Shown: positions 1-16,000, counted from the first letter of the stretch. The stretch: DNA of 64,000 bases from Antedon mediterranea (GCF_964355755.1 NC_092678.1:24410365-24474364), one strand, 5' to 3'. Notes: generated from the sequence alone by a model not told the origin. Numbers and translations: made by a program.

Positions 1-3000
1 AGGTGAGTCAATGACCAAGCAAGTCTGTCATTGTCTGTATACATGACTTGAGTGCTTACCATAGCCAAAATAAAATTGTCCCATATTGGCAGATGTTTAA
101 ATAGTTAATGTGGGCATGACAACCCTGCCAATTCAAGTCAAAATAAATAAAAAAAGTATAAAAAGAAAAATAATAATAAAAAAATAATATAAAAAAGAAA
201 GAAATAAATCCAAACAATCAAAACTAAAGCCAAACCATCTGTGAATACTGCCACCACACTGACTTGTAATAATCAATTTCTATCTGTAAAATGCTTGAAT
301 ATAATTAATTTTAATAATTTGTGTTTTTTTCACAGGAGAGCTGATAATTCAGTATGGAGAAACCTAACAAATCAACGACAGGGACCAACTGCAATAATGG
401 CCAAAGCTACTGACCTTGAACCATACACTGAGTACTTGTTCAGAGTGACCGCCCTCTTCAATGGCTATTCAAAAGTTAGCCCAGTCTCTGATCCAATCAG
501 AACCAAACCAGGAAGTACGTCATTATCAAATATGTTTATAATTGAATAAATCATTTAAGCTCTGTCACAGACAAAATGTGATGTGCACATGGACATAATA
601 ATGTCATATCACTACCAAATTTAGTATATTACTACCATATTTGGTCACATCACACTTTTTTTGTCAAACTAAATTGATAGTGTAGAAAGAGCTTAATTGT
701 TTGCGAGTAAGTGAATGTCTGTCATGTGATCAGTCACTAGTAGCAACCAAACACAAAGTCATGTGATCAGTCACTAGTAGCAACCAAACACAAAGTCATG
801 TGATCAGTCACTAGTAGCAACCAAACACAAAGTCATGTGATCAGTCACTAGTAGCAACCAAACACAAAGTGTTCACATAATATTACCTACATTATAACCG
901 TTGGGATACTTTCTTTTGAAACGAACAAGGCAACACCATATTATGGGATACTTTGCTAGGACCTGAAGGTGTCCCATTAATGGAATTTTATTGACCATAT
1001 TATGGGATACTTTGCAAGGACCTGAAGGTGTCCCATTAATGGACTTTTATTGACCATATTATGGGATACTTTGCTAGGACCTGAAGGTGTCCCATTAATG
1101 GACTTTTATTGACCATATTATGGGATACTTTGCTAGGACCTGAAGGTGTCCCATTAATGGACTTTTATTGACCATATTATGGGATACTTTGCTAGGACCT
1201 GAAGGTGTCCCATTAATGGACTTTTATTGTATTAACAATATTCTTTTTTAGAAAAGACGGTTAATTCTTAGGAATTACTTTCTTAATATTTAGAGTCTAT
1301 TCCTTTTTTTTGTGCAGAACCTTTGGCAGTAGCAGATGTTGTTGAGGCACACGCTATAGATGCCACTTCAGCTAATTTTACATGGTTGGCACCAGATGAT
1401 GACATCAGAGGGGTGTTGGTGGGCTTTAGAGTACAGTATATATATTTTGAGGGGAGTAATATGGTGCTAGCTACTAAAGATGTATCGTACAATAACACGG
1501 TTAGTTCACTTGTAGTATAAGCTTAGTTCCCACTAAGATGCAATGCAAGTATGTAGTCTATTTCATGCCTTGCTTACCTGGATAAACAACAATAGCCTTA
1601 TTCTCCTTGAAGAGCGAAATATACTCAAAAAGTAGAAAATTCAATGAACACCCCTCTCCACACTGCAAGCAATTTTAGCAATCATCATACGATGGATCAT
1701 GAGAGCTTACTGTAGTTCCCACTTGGACGTAACATAAGTACATAGTCTATTTCGTGCCTAGCTTACCTGGATAAACCAACAATAGCCTTATTTTCCTCGA
1801 AGAGCGAGTATAAAGTTCAAAGTTGAACACCCCTTTCCATAAATGCACGCTGCAAGCAATTACGCAATCATGATACGATGGATCATGAGAGCAACAACAA
1901 CAATCTAATACTAATAATGTTCTTTCTTTTTGTCTTAAGAGTTTGCAACAGAAAACAGTTGTTGATAATTTAAGGCCGGCAACAGACTACAACATCTCAG
2001 TTGCTGTAAAGAACAATGCTGATGAGAGCATTGCCTTTGGAGCATACAGCAGCGCTCTGTCTATCAGGACATTTGAATCATGTATGTATAGTTAGAAAGA
2101 TGTTTGTTTTCATGTTAAAATCATTTAGCATCGTAAAGGGACTCATTGCTTCTATTTAGAATTAATTTCCAGATGTGCTGTCTGAATGTTGTTCGCATTT
2201 AGGCCAATGGAAATGAAAGATTACTTAAATCTAAAGCCCTGTCTACACGATCAAATGTGATGTGCCCATATATGGACATGATGATGTCATATCACTACCA
2301 TATTTGTGCACATCACACTAGTTTATTGTATTTTTTCTTGCAGTGCCTGGACCACCAAGTAAAGTACAAGTAATTTACTATACTGACACATCAATTGTGT
2401 GTGCCGTTCTTTCTGTTCCTAACCCCAATGGAATTATCTTGAAATATGAGTTATACTATAGAAAAAAAGGCGACGGTATTTGGATACCCAAAGTAGATGA
2501 TAAAATGATCTTCACCATTGAAAACCTAGGTAAGTACTTTATTTACCATGATTAAAACGTTCCTGGCTAGCAAGGAGTATACTTATCTAACAAGTTGTTT
2601 AGCATCAACAAGCGACAGGCTCAATTGCATCCAAATTAGGTGGTTACAATCAGTACGGAAAGATGTACCACCGTTTTATACTACTATATTAAATAAATAC
2701 TCTTGGCCTATAAATGTATACACTGATACTAAACACTGTAGAACTGTACACTGTGTACATTAAGAATTGCTAAAACCTTTATATACTGTAGCACCCTCTA
2801 TTAAACCATCGAAATTTTCCATGATGTAGAACCTTCAGTACAGAATCCTTGACCCTTAACCTATGGTATACATTTCTTAAGTGACCTCAGGTCATTCCAC
2901 TGTTTCCAGACATGAGTCATGAGGATATTCCCAAGGAATGAGTCATACAGTAATCCCATGGGAAAATTCCATATTTTCACAGCTGTCTTGTGATAATAAT

Positions 3001-6000
3001 GATAATGGATATTATGATGATTCTCCCTTTGGATGAGATGTTAAGCCATTGGTTCTCTGTGCATAAGAGTGTGTACAAAAAAAATATTGTGTACAGGCAT
3101 TCAGAATTATTTATCTGTGGCCTGCGAAAAACAAAATTTGTTAAAATTCAACAAAAACTTTCAGAAGCCTAAAATCTTTTGAACGAATCATAATAACTAC
3201 CGTATAGCGCCATCTGTCAATCCATAACCTGAGCAGGGTATAATATAATGTAGCGCCCTCTATTCACAAGAGCATCCTGAATGAGGTCATCATCAAAGAG
3301 TGGTGAGGTCACATCCAGTTTAGTCTCCATGCAGGATGTTCTGTTATGTCTAAGCTTACTTATCTTGAGACCTAGCGTTTCCTGCCGTAGGAAAATGTAA
3401 CTTAAATTGTGAATGTGTTTTTAACGGTGAGTTGTCCTAAATGTCTTTAATTTATAAACACTCTTTATAGTAGTAAATTCTAATACTTGGATTGGAATAT
3501 TATTTGCTTTAAATGCTGGATTTATAGGTTTGATTGTTAGTGTAATTTGATATATTTGTTCACACAGAAGTGAGTGAATTATGTTGTTAAATACTTTCTT
3601 TAAGTTTTTCAATTCTTTCTTTCGGTTTGAAAGTAGTATACTTTCTTTAGATTTCATACTTGCAGTTTAGTTGAGCTCTTTATTTATTAATACTTTCTTT
3701 TAAGTTTGATAATTTTATTTTGTCGACGACCGTACGGTTGCAGTTCTTGTACAACCACTCAAAACTTTTTTTTTCATACGCATCCAACAGCGAGTAACTT
3801 GCCAATTAAAGGATCGATAAACTATTTAATAATTTATCATGCTTATTTTTATAAACTAGGCCTAAGTCTCATTTGAGGCTTTGGGAGTGGAGTTGAAAGA
3901 GTCGTGTACAACCCTGGCACTTGGTTAGGAATGAATCGTTGTATAATGCCCTTGTTGTAGGATTCATAGTGGTGAACCTGCTGTCAAGTGAAATGTGTAA
4001 ACAAATCATGATTTTAAATTAAACAAAAATCATTTTTTTAATCTTATGAAAGAGCGCATCACAATATACACTATGATAACATGGCGTTGTTGTTAGTTCA
4101 TAGATCAGCCGTAGTAGGACTACACACCCACTGGTGTTTCACAGTGATCATCAATAAATCAAATAGTTCAAACATGGATTTTCACAGCCTGTTATTATTG
4201 ACGCCTGATTAGTGCTTTGTCAATGAAGATTCATATTTGTATACAATCTACTTCACTGTTCAATGAGCATGGTTTTATAGGAATTATAAAATACTTTAGT
4301 GCGTTATCTTAGATTCGTACCTTGGCGTTCATTTTATAAAAGGTAATATTGAAATGCTTTAGTATTGGATAGGATTTTCCTTGCTCACTGAATGACCCTA
4401 CAGTAAGGCACATTGGGCTGGTTTAGGCTTAGTTCCCACCCAAGTGAACCTAGATAGCTATCTGCCTGAATGCACCCATTAAAAACATTACAGTTATACC
4501 CCTTCACATCACCTAGCAAAACTCTGAAGTTGGCTCACACACGCCCACCATACAAAACGCTGTTGTCAACAACCATGTTTATGTAAACTCGGGAGTTGGC
4601 TAGGTGATGTGAAAGCAGTATTACTCCAGTGTGAACAGAGCTTTAATCTTATGGACACAAAAGATTGGTGGAGTGTGGGAAAAGTGTTAGCAGGTAAATG
4701 TTACAGACAATAGGCAGCTGTGTGAATGGTTTTTTTGTAAACAATTCAGATAGAATACAAACATAACTACAATGTGCATTATAATAATTGATCTACAATA
4801 TTATCATAATGTATGCTGTTATAATTTTAGTAGAAAGAATTGTATAACTAGAGTCATTATGTTTGTACACTGTATTCCTCTATTCAAGGTCGTTTACAAC
4901 TGAGTAATTTTTTGTTGTACTTTTAAACTTTTAGTCATTTTATCAATTTTGTTATGAATGCAGCAATTGATACAGAAAGAAGCTGAGGTCACTAACAATA
5001 CCAATTTAAATTTGGTTCAGACTGTGTTCTGAGTCACTTCTCTGTTTTGTATGCCAACAAAATTAAAGGTTGTATGTATGTAAACTAAAGCTCTGTCTAC
5101 ATTATCAAATTAACTAGTAAGTTTGACACAAAAAGTGTGATGTGCCCAAATATGGTAGTGATATAACCAAATATGGTAGTGGTATGACATCATCATGTCC
5201 ATATAGGGGCACATCACATATTGTCACATAAAGTTTGATAGTGTTCAAAGGATGAACAGACAAGCCAACACAAACTAATCAAAAAAACAAGAAATCAAAT
5301 CAAGCCTGACAATTTGGTACTCATTCGTGGGCTGTCACGTCTTAAAGTATTTCCAGTGGTATGTAGTTTGGTACTCATTTGTGGTACGTATGTAGTACTA
5401 GTAGTAAACCAATAGTCTAGTCATTTTAACTTTTTTGAAAACCAGCAAATAGTATGATCATTGATCAGTATAAATAGTCGGCTGCCATTTTGATATGCTA
5501 ATTACTTTGCAAATTGTAACTGTTTTCAATATGAAAGCCCATGGGCCAATATCCCACTCTAGATCTTAAAAAACATTCATATATGCCATCTAGAAGTCGA
5601 ATGTTAAAGTATAAAGTTCGGGCAGCAATTTTGGATTTCTGCAATTCAGGTATCAATAGTGTAGCAGTTTTCGGAACTAAAAAAATGCATTAATTGTGGT
5701 GGATACAAATTCTGTTGTAAACAATTAGTTTGACTGAAGTTGTCTACTGTACAATGGCTTTCTGTAGTTTTCCTTGGAAGGGTGTGCTCTCTTTAATTTC
5801 TCCCAAAGCAGGACTTCTACACGTCAGTGGCTCTCCAATTATGTAGGAAATATTTAGAAATTACAGAATAGTAAATATTCATTAAACATGTTGAGTTAGT
5901 CATGGCTGATAAATTAATTGGAAATCAAATGATTATAAATGGCTAATTAGATACTGTTTGTTCAGACAAACCAGTGCATAACTAATCCGGGTCACTTACA

Positions 6001-9000
6001 AAAAACTTTGCTTTTACAGCCAGCAGAATGAATCACTTGTTTTTATTTTTTTAATAAATTCATTAATTTTTTAATCATTCATATCTAGGGAACATTTTGC
6101 CAGGGTAGAATAAGAAAATGCTATCATAATACTCATTGTTACATATTCATATAGCAAATATGCAGACTGAATTTAGATCAATAACCAATTTAGATCAATT
6201 ATCAATTTAGATCAATAATCAATTTAGATCAATAATCAATTTAGATATATTTTCAATTTAGATCAATAATAAATTTAGATCAATAATAAATTTAAATCAA
6301 TAATAAATTTAGATCAATAATCAATTTAGATCAATAATCAATTTAGATCAATAATCAATTTTTGCGAGTATCAAACGGTTATTTTTATCCTTAGATTTTC
6401 ATTTTCTTTGAAATGCTTTTGAGTGGTACTTTCCGAATTATCATCCAAAGTACAGTAGTATATAGTATTTCTAAAGTTATTACAAGTATTAATTATCATA
6501 TATGACAATAAATTAGACTTTTCTTTTCTTCACATTCACGTTTATATTGCAGTAATTCTTTGAATGCATTAGCTTGTTCTCATTTCATTAATGACTTTAA
6601 TTTTTAAAATCTAATTGCTAATTTTCTGTTTCCCTTTTTGTTTTACTTTAGAATATATTTCCTGGTTAGTGATACTGTATTGATTTCAGAAAATTACTAA
6701 TCATTTGAATGTAATTCTTTAAGGCTCTAGCAAATATTTGAATTAAGAGTCCTGTGGTGGTAACTCTGCAGTAACAATGTGGTTGGTAGCTATAAGTACA
6801 CTTCCTACACCTTTCAATAGAGCAATGATCTTATCTTTTAAATTAACCCATATCACATAAATTGTGATGTTTTTTTAAATTATTCGGTACTAACAACATG
6901 TTTTGATTTTTTGTAGAAACTTTCCAAGAATACGAATTAACAGCAGCAGCTAGAAATTCAGTAGGTCTTGGACCAAGAGGAGAGGTACTTGACACCAAGA
7001 CAGACACTGGCCGTAAGTAAATCATTTTTTAAACCGCTTTGTTTTTCAACGAGATCGAGGAAGAGAGATCTCTCAAAATATGGGAAACTCTCAAGATTAT
7101 TGAGAGAATTGGAAGACCACTGCTAGACCTACCAGATTGCAAGAAGTATGCATTATACTTCTGTTCGTGTGCTTGGTCGACATTCTTCTTTGAGTGTTAT
7201 TTCTACCTCAGACAGAAAATATGCAAACAGAGATGTAGTTACAGATATTTTAGGTACTTGTTTCTTATTGAGATATAAGGCTAATTTACACAGACGAGCG
7301 GTAACTTAGTGTAAGCGAAAAACCGTAAGCTTGTCCAACATATTATCTATCCATCCGCTCCGCGTTTTGTGTAAATGGTCATAAGGAATAACATAGGTTC
7401 TATATTTGTTATTACAGTATATAGTCAGTTGAAACTTTGAGTAAGTAAGTAAATTTATTGTCATTTGTAAATATATCAAAAAACATTAAAATTAATTTAA
7501 TGGTTTTGGCTATAAAAAAAAGAACTTAAACTACTGTACATGGTGAGATTATCCCCTGCCGCCGGACACCTTCCTTGGTACTTCTAGAACTGGTACTTCT
7601 AGAACTGGTTTCGGGGTTGGTAACAAACTAACAAATTAATATCAACTTGCTTTACTGAAACTCCAGTATAAAAGGTGCCTTATGTTAATATCAACTTGCT
7701 ATACTGAAACTCCAAATCATTGTTAGGATATGATCAATTATGAATCATTTACTATGAAAGGTAAACATGTTTCCAGATGAAAAAAAAACATATTTCACAA
7801 TTATCACCATAAAAGGAGAATGCAGGTAATTTATATATAAATTTGCAATATTTTTGTTGACATAAATTTGTTGAGAGAATGTATCTTTCTTGGACCGAGT
7901 ATTCAGCTCAGTATTTGTAAGATCAACTCAGCTTTGATAGCTTTAACAAAAAGAAAAGATAATATTAATTAAGTAAAGAACATATAGTTTGCATTCATTT
8001 TGTTAGCTCATAGAATATTTCTTTTTTTATTAAGTTATTTTTCCCTATTTACTTCTTTGAGTATCTGGTTTCACAGAAACATCTGTTGGTCCCTAAATAG
8101 TGTAAAGTTTAAAGCTTCTTCTGGCATTATGCCAGGACCTTTTATTGAAAGGGAGTGGGTGGTGGGGGGGGGGGGGCAGTGTTGAGGAATATCAGGCCTG
8201 AAAGTGGAAACAAACGACCCAGAGGCTCAATGAATTATGAAACCAAAAGTTTAGGAATAATACAAAACAATTAGCTATAATTATCTACTATATATTTATT
8301 ATTTAGTTTATAACATCCTCAATGCTTGTTTGTTTTTTTGTAATGAATAAAATAATTATATTATAGTTTCATTTTAAAAAATAAATAATTTTATATTGGA
8401 GCTATTCAAATTTGAATAATCTTTAAAATGATCTGTTGACTGGATCTAATACATGACCAGCAGTGTTAAAAAGCAAAAAGCTCATTTAAAGCTATAAAGT
8501 TCTGTTTACACTATCAAACTTTGTGTGAGAAAAAAATGTGATGTGCCCATATATGGACATGATGATGTCATCTCACCACCATATTTGGGCATTTCACTAC
8601 CATAATTTGGGCATATCACATTTTATTTTGTCCATCTATAGTGTAAACAGAGTTTTAAAAAGTCAGAGAGAAAAGCCGTTCTTTTTTAAAAACATTATGG
8701 CTACTGTAAATGATTTACCAATTTTAAAAGGTGGAGATGTATAATACACAGTTGAAGTGGAACAAAATAAAATACATATTATTAACGGTATAGAAGCCCA
8801 CGTCAATTAGGTAACGTCATAGTAACGGATGCGATAATTAGTTGACTTCCTGTTAGATAGTCAACTGTATCTCAACATGCTAAGTGCACGTTGAGCTCTA
8901 AATGTTTTAGACTACATTCACTAATTTATCACATTGTATGTTTTGAATTATGGTAGAACCCATTTAAGGGACACTTTTGGGACCCAATGGAGTATCCCCT

Positions 9001-10054
9001 TTAATAGGGTTGTCCCTTGAATTACGGATTTACCGTAATATTTACATATTTACATTTGTTCGTTTATAGGAAAGTGTCCCCTGGTTCCAGATTAATGTTT
9101 GATTTTACACTAATATAATAAAAGATTATATGCTCTATCTCTAACAAAACATTTGTTTGGTCAATTACTGTGCAATAATATTTTTAATCAATTTAATTAA
9201 ATTAAATTAAAATTAAAAAAATAAGTAAATAAATAAAATAAATAAATTAAATAATAATTAATATGTAAATAAATTGTATTTTTGTAATCGTAGTTTAAGA
9301 AATTCCGACCTATTTTGTATATCGTTCATTTTATTTTTCTATTTTATGCGATTTTAATTAATGTACAGTAAGAATATTTATAACTTAGTTTAAGAAATCT
9401 TATTTCGAATAATTTGAGGTTACTTTTGTAATTATTGCTTATGATGTTTGTCTTTATGATGTGAAGCACCTTTGAGCATGAGTTTTCATGAAAAGGGCGC
9501 TATAGAAATCTGGTAAATAAAAATAAATAAATAAATAAATTTCAATGTTCTATCAACAAAAGCCGGGACAACACTCTTTTAGTCACTACGGATTGACTTT
9601 CTTCATCAGTGCTTTTAAGAAGGGATGAATTTTGGGAGCAGGAACGCTAGTAGACCAAAGCCAGTACCATTTTGATTTCGATCATTCGGGAAATCTCCTC
9701 ATGACGTTAACTATAATTTTGTATCTCTTTTATTTTCAGCTGCAAGCCAGCCTCAAAATGTAAAAGTAGAAGTTTTTCGAAACTTTTTTCTAGTAACATG
9801 GGATCGACCCAGCATCTTTTACGTTAACTACACACTTTACAAAGTTGAACTTAAACGTGTGGATATTTCGACCAATGGTACGTTCATGTCGATGGTGTCG
9901 ACAGAATTCTATGAGCACGCCATCGACCAAGATATGTCTGCAGAAGAAACGTATTCTGTTACGATAATTCCAGTCACAGAAAGCACTTATAATGCAAATA
10001 CGTATGATGGCGAACAATCAACTCCAGAGGTGTTTACTGTTACCAAGCCTATAG
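1..10054 (+). CDS. RPTP ectodomain exons: four fibronectin type III domains
   Basis: Numbering residues from the window start, FN3 a (partial) is residues 1-58, with the conserved [11 protein letters not shown] strand. FN3 b, residues 61-167, is built from exons 1318-1499 and 1940-2081 and has the core Trp in [10 protein letters not shown] and a [11 protein letters not shown] strand. FN3 c, residues 168-260, comes from exons 2344-2529 and 6917-7012. FN3 d, residues 262-366, is a single 315-nt exon, 9740-10054, with the core Trp in VTWDRP. Exon pairs split b and c near the middle, the usual FN3 gene structure, and boundaries between domains are phase 1. Possible N-glycosylation sequons include NFT, NNT, NIS, NYT and NGT, as expected for an extracellular region. 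Vertebrate PTPRG/PTPRZ have a single FN3 after a carbonic anhydrase domain, so this chain is more like Ptp99A. Whether a carbonic anhydrase domain lies upstream cannot be seen. Confidence 0.85.
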
Positions 10055-13000
10055 GTAAGCTATACAGACCTGTGCAATATCTATACCTGATATGGTTTTT
10101 ATCCTGTATAAATATGTTTAAATAAAAAACTGTTTTTCCTATTAAATAACTCACCTTAAAAGTAAGAGCTAAGACAAGTACTGTATTTGGCTGACTCCCA
10201 AGTTCATGTAAACATAGGAGCAAATAAACACAATGTACATTACATTAATAATGCAATCTGATTGATATCCCTTGACACCTTGACACCCCCCCCCCCCCTC
10301 CTCATATTTTGTGCCAAATTTCATATCCAGGAACTATACACATTTATGGTAACTGTTAATAAAATAGAAAACTAGTATTGAAAAAAATAAACTTGATCGA
10401 AACGTCGAGAATCTCAACAGGTCTTTTCAGAACTTATATATGTGGTGTACCGCAAACTTTATACCAACATTTGATTTCGACATGCAACCTCTAAGCAATA
10501 AAAAAATAAACATTAAGAAATTGATCTGCCAAAGGGAAATTAATTACAGTATATTATAAAAAACAACATAAATATTTATGAATTACTAAGAAGATACACT
10601 ATGAAGTTGAAGTATCTATGTTATAAGGAAACTGAAAGCTGTTGTGTTTAAAACAAATTGAAACCGCTTCAATTGTCATCGCCTCATCAAGTTCACTTAC
10701 TTTCATTCAGTATAGTTTAAAATGACTTCGTTGAAATGTAAGCATATTCTACTTCCTTTAAAATAATAAAAAAACGTTCTGGATCTGGAGTCACATTAGA
10801 TGTTAAACAACCTTACTAATTATTGACAGTGATAAACAAAGGACGTAACTGTCAGGGGTGTGAATTTTGACCTGTTTCTGCTGTTTTTACTCAATTTTGA
10901 CAGCATTGGAAACTTATATAAAGACGTTATTTTATGGTGTATTTGTTGTTTTCTTTTTTAGCCACGCAGAACCCAAAACCTACCATGATGACAACAACCA
11001 TTACAGGCCAGTTGGATCGTAACTCATCAGATGGCAACGTAGGCCTAGCTGTTGGATTGATATTTGTCTTTCTATTTATTATAGTCATCATAGTGGTTTT
11101 AGGCATTTACTATATGCACAGGTTAGTATTTTTAGGCATTTACTATATGCACAGGTTAGTATTGTTAGGCATTTACTATATGCACAGGTTAGTATTTTTA
11201 GGCTTTTACTATATGCATAGGTTAGTATTTTTAGGCTTTTACCATATGCACAGGTTAGTATTTTTAGGCATTTACTATATGCACAGGTTAGTAGATAGTA
11301 CTGTATATTTTTAAATTGTATATTTTGTATTCATTCATAGAACATTGTTCATTTCCTAATATCAATGTTTATGGTGAATTAAGGAAGTGATGTGTCTTAC
11401 TAGCAGACAAGGTGTCACATTGGGTTAAACGATGGACCTATGAAAATCTAATTTTATTGCTCCATGGTTAAACTATGTCAAAATATACATGTTTCTACAA
11501 TTTGCAAATTTAGTCTTGACAGATGGTTAAATTTTACAGTTTTTAAATATTTTTAATACCAGTTATTATTGTTTTATATTCAATTGAAGATTTGTTTGTT
11601 TTTTCAATATTTTTATTTAGTTCTGGCTATTCCTTTGAGGATTTATTTAATATGATTCAGGAATTTTTCCAGAGGCATTTCCAGTTTATTATTAGGTTCT
11701 TTAGAATTTTAAGAAGGTACTTTTTATACCAGTATTTAGCATCTTAACAAGATTGCGAGTATTTGGAAAAAATTGAATGAACTTGCTTGACCTATGACCC
11801 CCGTTAACTTTTTAATCTTTGCAACAAATGTTCATTATTTATATCAATATTATTGAACTTCTTTCAAATTTAACTATAAATAATATTATCTGAATCTGAA
11901 ATATTAACAATGCATGGTGGGAAGGATTAACATTGATACTGCATTGTAATGCATGGAACTTGTTTTCAAATTGTTTGTGTGTTCTTTTCTCCAGCCCAAT
12001 GAAGGTGTCCTTCATGCTCATATTGTTTGTGTTTCTTTTCTCCACACCCATTGAGGGTGTCCTTCACAGCACGTACTTGGATACCCGATTGATTGACTTA
12101 TTGATTGAATAGTTTAGAGTGCATGATATTGATAGTAGATTTTACAAAAGTTGATTTATTGATTGATTAGTTTATTGATTTTATTGGTTGGTTGATTGAT
12201 TAGTTTACTGATTTTATTGGTTGATTGATCGATTAGTTATTGATTGATTGATCGATTAGTTATTGATTGATTGATCGATTATATATTCTCTGTAGATTAT
12301 CAGACCATGCTCGAAGGAAAATCATGAAAGTTATTTACAGGTAAAGAAAAAATGACTAAAAATGAAAAAAAGTCAAATTTGCATAAAAAAAATTCTGGCA
12401 TGTATTATTAACATGTTTGATTTCCCATCATCCTTCACAGTTTATTCGTGTCAGAGATCATGCATTCCTTGTTTTTATACCTGAATTTAACTTTTTGGTT
12501 TTGCTTGCTCTCTTTCTGTATTAACCTTAAAGAAATGTTACAATTGCATGATTATTATTTTTTTCAGAATCAACGATTAGAAAAACCGATTTCTCAATAA
12601 CAAACTTTATTTAATTCACGACAACAATACTTTAGATAGGACAGCATCTTGTACCTGTATCACACTTTCTTCTAAACTTATTTTAACTACAAACTATCTA
12701 CAGATTTCTAAATACTCGCATTCATATAATGACTGCATTGCCAGTCATTATAAGAAGCAGTAATGTAATGATGTGTATAGAATGGTTTCTGCAGCATCAT
12801 CTGGTAGGAATATCCCTTTGGGATTAAGGATTTACAGTTAATAGGAATATCCCTTTGGGATTAAGGATTTACAGTTAATAGGAATATCCCTTTGGGATTA
12901 AGGATTTACAGTTAATAAAAAGATATCTTATGATGTCTTGAATGGTTTTGTTAGTATGTAATATACAGTATTCCAAAGTTTCGTAAATTAAACATTAACA

Positions 13001-16000
13001 TTTTTCTTTTATAGAATCCGGCGTAATGATCCGTCAGACCCGCATAAACCTGGAAACGGTCCAAGGATAACCAGTGTATTTGATGAGCCAGGTAAGTGTA
13101 CAGTATTAGTACCTCTTTTAAAACGACCTCCATTCTCGAACTCAAGAAGGTCACCTTAGATGAAACCGCCTAAAGATTTGTCCTGATATCTTCTAAAGAA
13201 GGTCTGATTGTAACTTTTTTAATAAATCAATTTCTATTTCCCAATAAAACAAGTAAAGATTCAATGTAACCTATTCAAAAACAATTGTACCATAAACAAT
13301 TGAACAAACTTATGAAGATAAGCTTCTATAATTTACTGTATAAAAATGATTGTACAATATTGGAAATAAGAGATTTCCTATTTAAAAAAAATTGGCCTTT
13401 GTGGGTCATGTCGCACTGTAATCATTTATTTGTTCATAATCTGTGAAATACCTGACTGGTACAATCTTCTCATCTCCATTCCTTTGCCAAGAGAGTGCCA
13501 TTGTCAAACCGTAGCTATCGAGGGCGCACTTCATTCCGATTTTGGAAAAAAATGAGATTTTGATACTTTTGTTATGTAATCTCCATCCTGTACTGCATTT
13601 CCTGCTGCTCATGATCACTCGTTTAAAAAAATAAAATGTGTCCTTGTAAACATACATGCATGTGACGACGACGACGACGTAATGTGAGTGATTTTAAATA
13701 TTGAATTTCCTCGTGATTCCTCCCTGTTTGTTTTTTTAGGTTTTTAATTACATAATTCTTATTTCCTTATTTCCTTCTTAGAGCACTTAATACACTACTT
13801 ACCTTTGGTGTAGTATACTTCTGGTCTTCCTCACTGTTTGGGTGTAAAACGTTTTAATTACAGAAGTGTTAATTTGATGTAAAACCTGTAATTATGTACA
13901 ATTACACCTGATTTAATTAACGAACTGATAACTAATAATTACAATTCTTTACTTTAAAATCTTTCTTAAATTACTTATTTTGGTGTAATAACATAAGCAA
14001 AATTGATTTGGTATAGTGCTTTCTCCTATTCATTTATGTAATTTTTAATTTCTATGGACCAGAGATTCCAAAATAAAAGATTGAATGAATGAATACAACG
14101 TTTTACTGATTATTTAGAATTAAGAAAACAAAAATGTTTTAAATACATTTAAGATCTGGTCATCTAACAGGAGCTATCACCAATAGCCCTTGTATGTTAG
14201 TTGGGCCTTCATCCCAAGGTGACTTTGTTTGGGTAGTAGACTTACTGTAAGCATGATTGTTTTCATGCCTGTCAACCCTAGGTTTCTGGCTTCAAATACT
14301 GTTATATTTCCAGTATTCTCATGACTAAAAATAGGTGATTACCTCAGCCTTCATACAATACAAAGATTAGAAGTATTGTCTATCATTCTGCCTCAGTGAA
14401 ATTTGGTAACAAGAGTTGAAACTTCTGAAAGTGGGAATTTAACGAGAGGCTATTTATTCCGATTTTGTTTTAAGCTACTTGGGAAATTCCCTGCCGTGCT
14501 TAAGTGTACTTTCTGTATTATCAATTAACGATTGTAGTATTTCCTTATGCTTTTTTAATTGCTTATTCCTCATCCTTCTGAAGTTGATGGTTGTATTGTT
14601 GATTTACTAGGTAAACGCAAAGGTAATTATAGTGAGTGTTTTAACTTTATTGTTCTTTAACCAAAATCTTATCCTTTTGTCTTGCTTTTATAGAATCCTT
14701 TGAGTAGTTATTTAGTGTAGTTTGGGTCTGCAAATATTATATATTATTCTATCTATTTATTACCTACCGTTTGCTTCGCACATCTCTTAAACAAATCACT
14801 ACTTAAACATATCTATTTTTGAAAAATAAAAAGAATGATAATAATTATTCATATTCGCATGTTACGGGAGCATTTTATTTAATTTATTTTAGTTACATTC
14901 GACAGCGGGAAACCCGCCACTTATAGAAAAATATTTAAATATTTATAAAAATAGTTTTAAACATTTTTTTACACATTTTATATACTTTTAAACATTTTTT
15001 GTTAATAAACAATTTAATTTATATAGTGTACAAATAAAACTACACACCCGTATACATCTGTTATCAATATTGCGTGCAAATTTGACTATGTTCACCTTAA
15101 AGACTGCATGTGGAGCATGCCATATGTAAATGAAGTAGATCCCTCCCTCCTGTATTCTAATTAGCATGTTGTTTTTGTGAATCATGGGTAATATCATGAC
15201 ATATACAGATACAATTTAAGTGATGTTGTTGCTTTAGTTTAATAACAGAATACTTTAAAGCAATTGTTTGTTTAATTTAAATTTTGAATTAAAAAAAAAT
15301 TCTAATATCTTTTATTTAAAAGGATAAAGTTTATTTTTGCACATAAGAATCATTTATTATATGCTTCAAGACAATAAAAGAAAGTAGCGTGCAAAACAGA
15401 ATTTAACAAATGAAAAAGAAGCTAAAAACTATCTCATTATAACAATAGCGCTGCTGTATGCATTATTGTAGAACTATTACTATTAGCATATCAATCAAAA
15501 ACTACTATATGATTACATATATGTATGTACATCATAAAATGCAGCTTACAATTTAACATTTCCTTTATTTACAACCATTGTACTTCCCTGCTGTACCCTA
15601 AATATTCCATTCCTAAATGTGATAAGTATTTTGTCCACACATTTCTCGGTTCCATACATAATCTGTTTTTTGAAATGCAACTTTTGCATGGACGTTTATA
15701 TGTGATAAATATAGGTGTTATCGAAGTGTTTGTAATGTCTGATTTTGTTGGATTATTAACTTTTTAAATAATTTTACAAAAATTATTATGTTACTGAAAG
15801 GATATTACACTCTTTTTTAACGTTTTTTATGGTAACTCTGTTCTGAAAAGTTTATATTTTTGTTTTAAAAACTGCTTTATTAAAATAAACATATAAAAAA
15901 AAAAAAATTAAAAAATATTTGTAACAATAATGGTCTAAACTGTAGATACAAAATGTTCAGCCATGGACTGTTACATTATTACATCATTAATGTTACCTGG

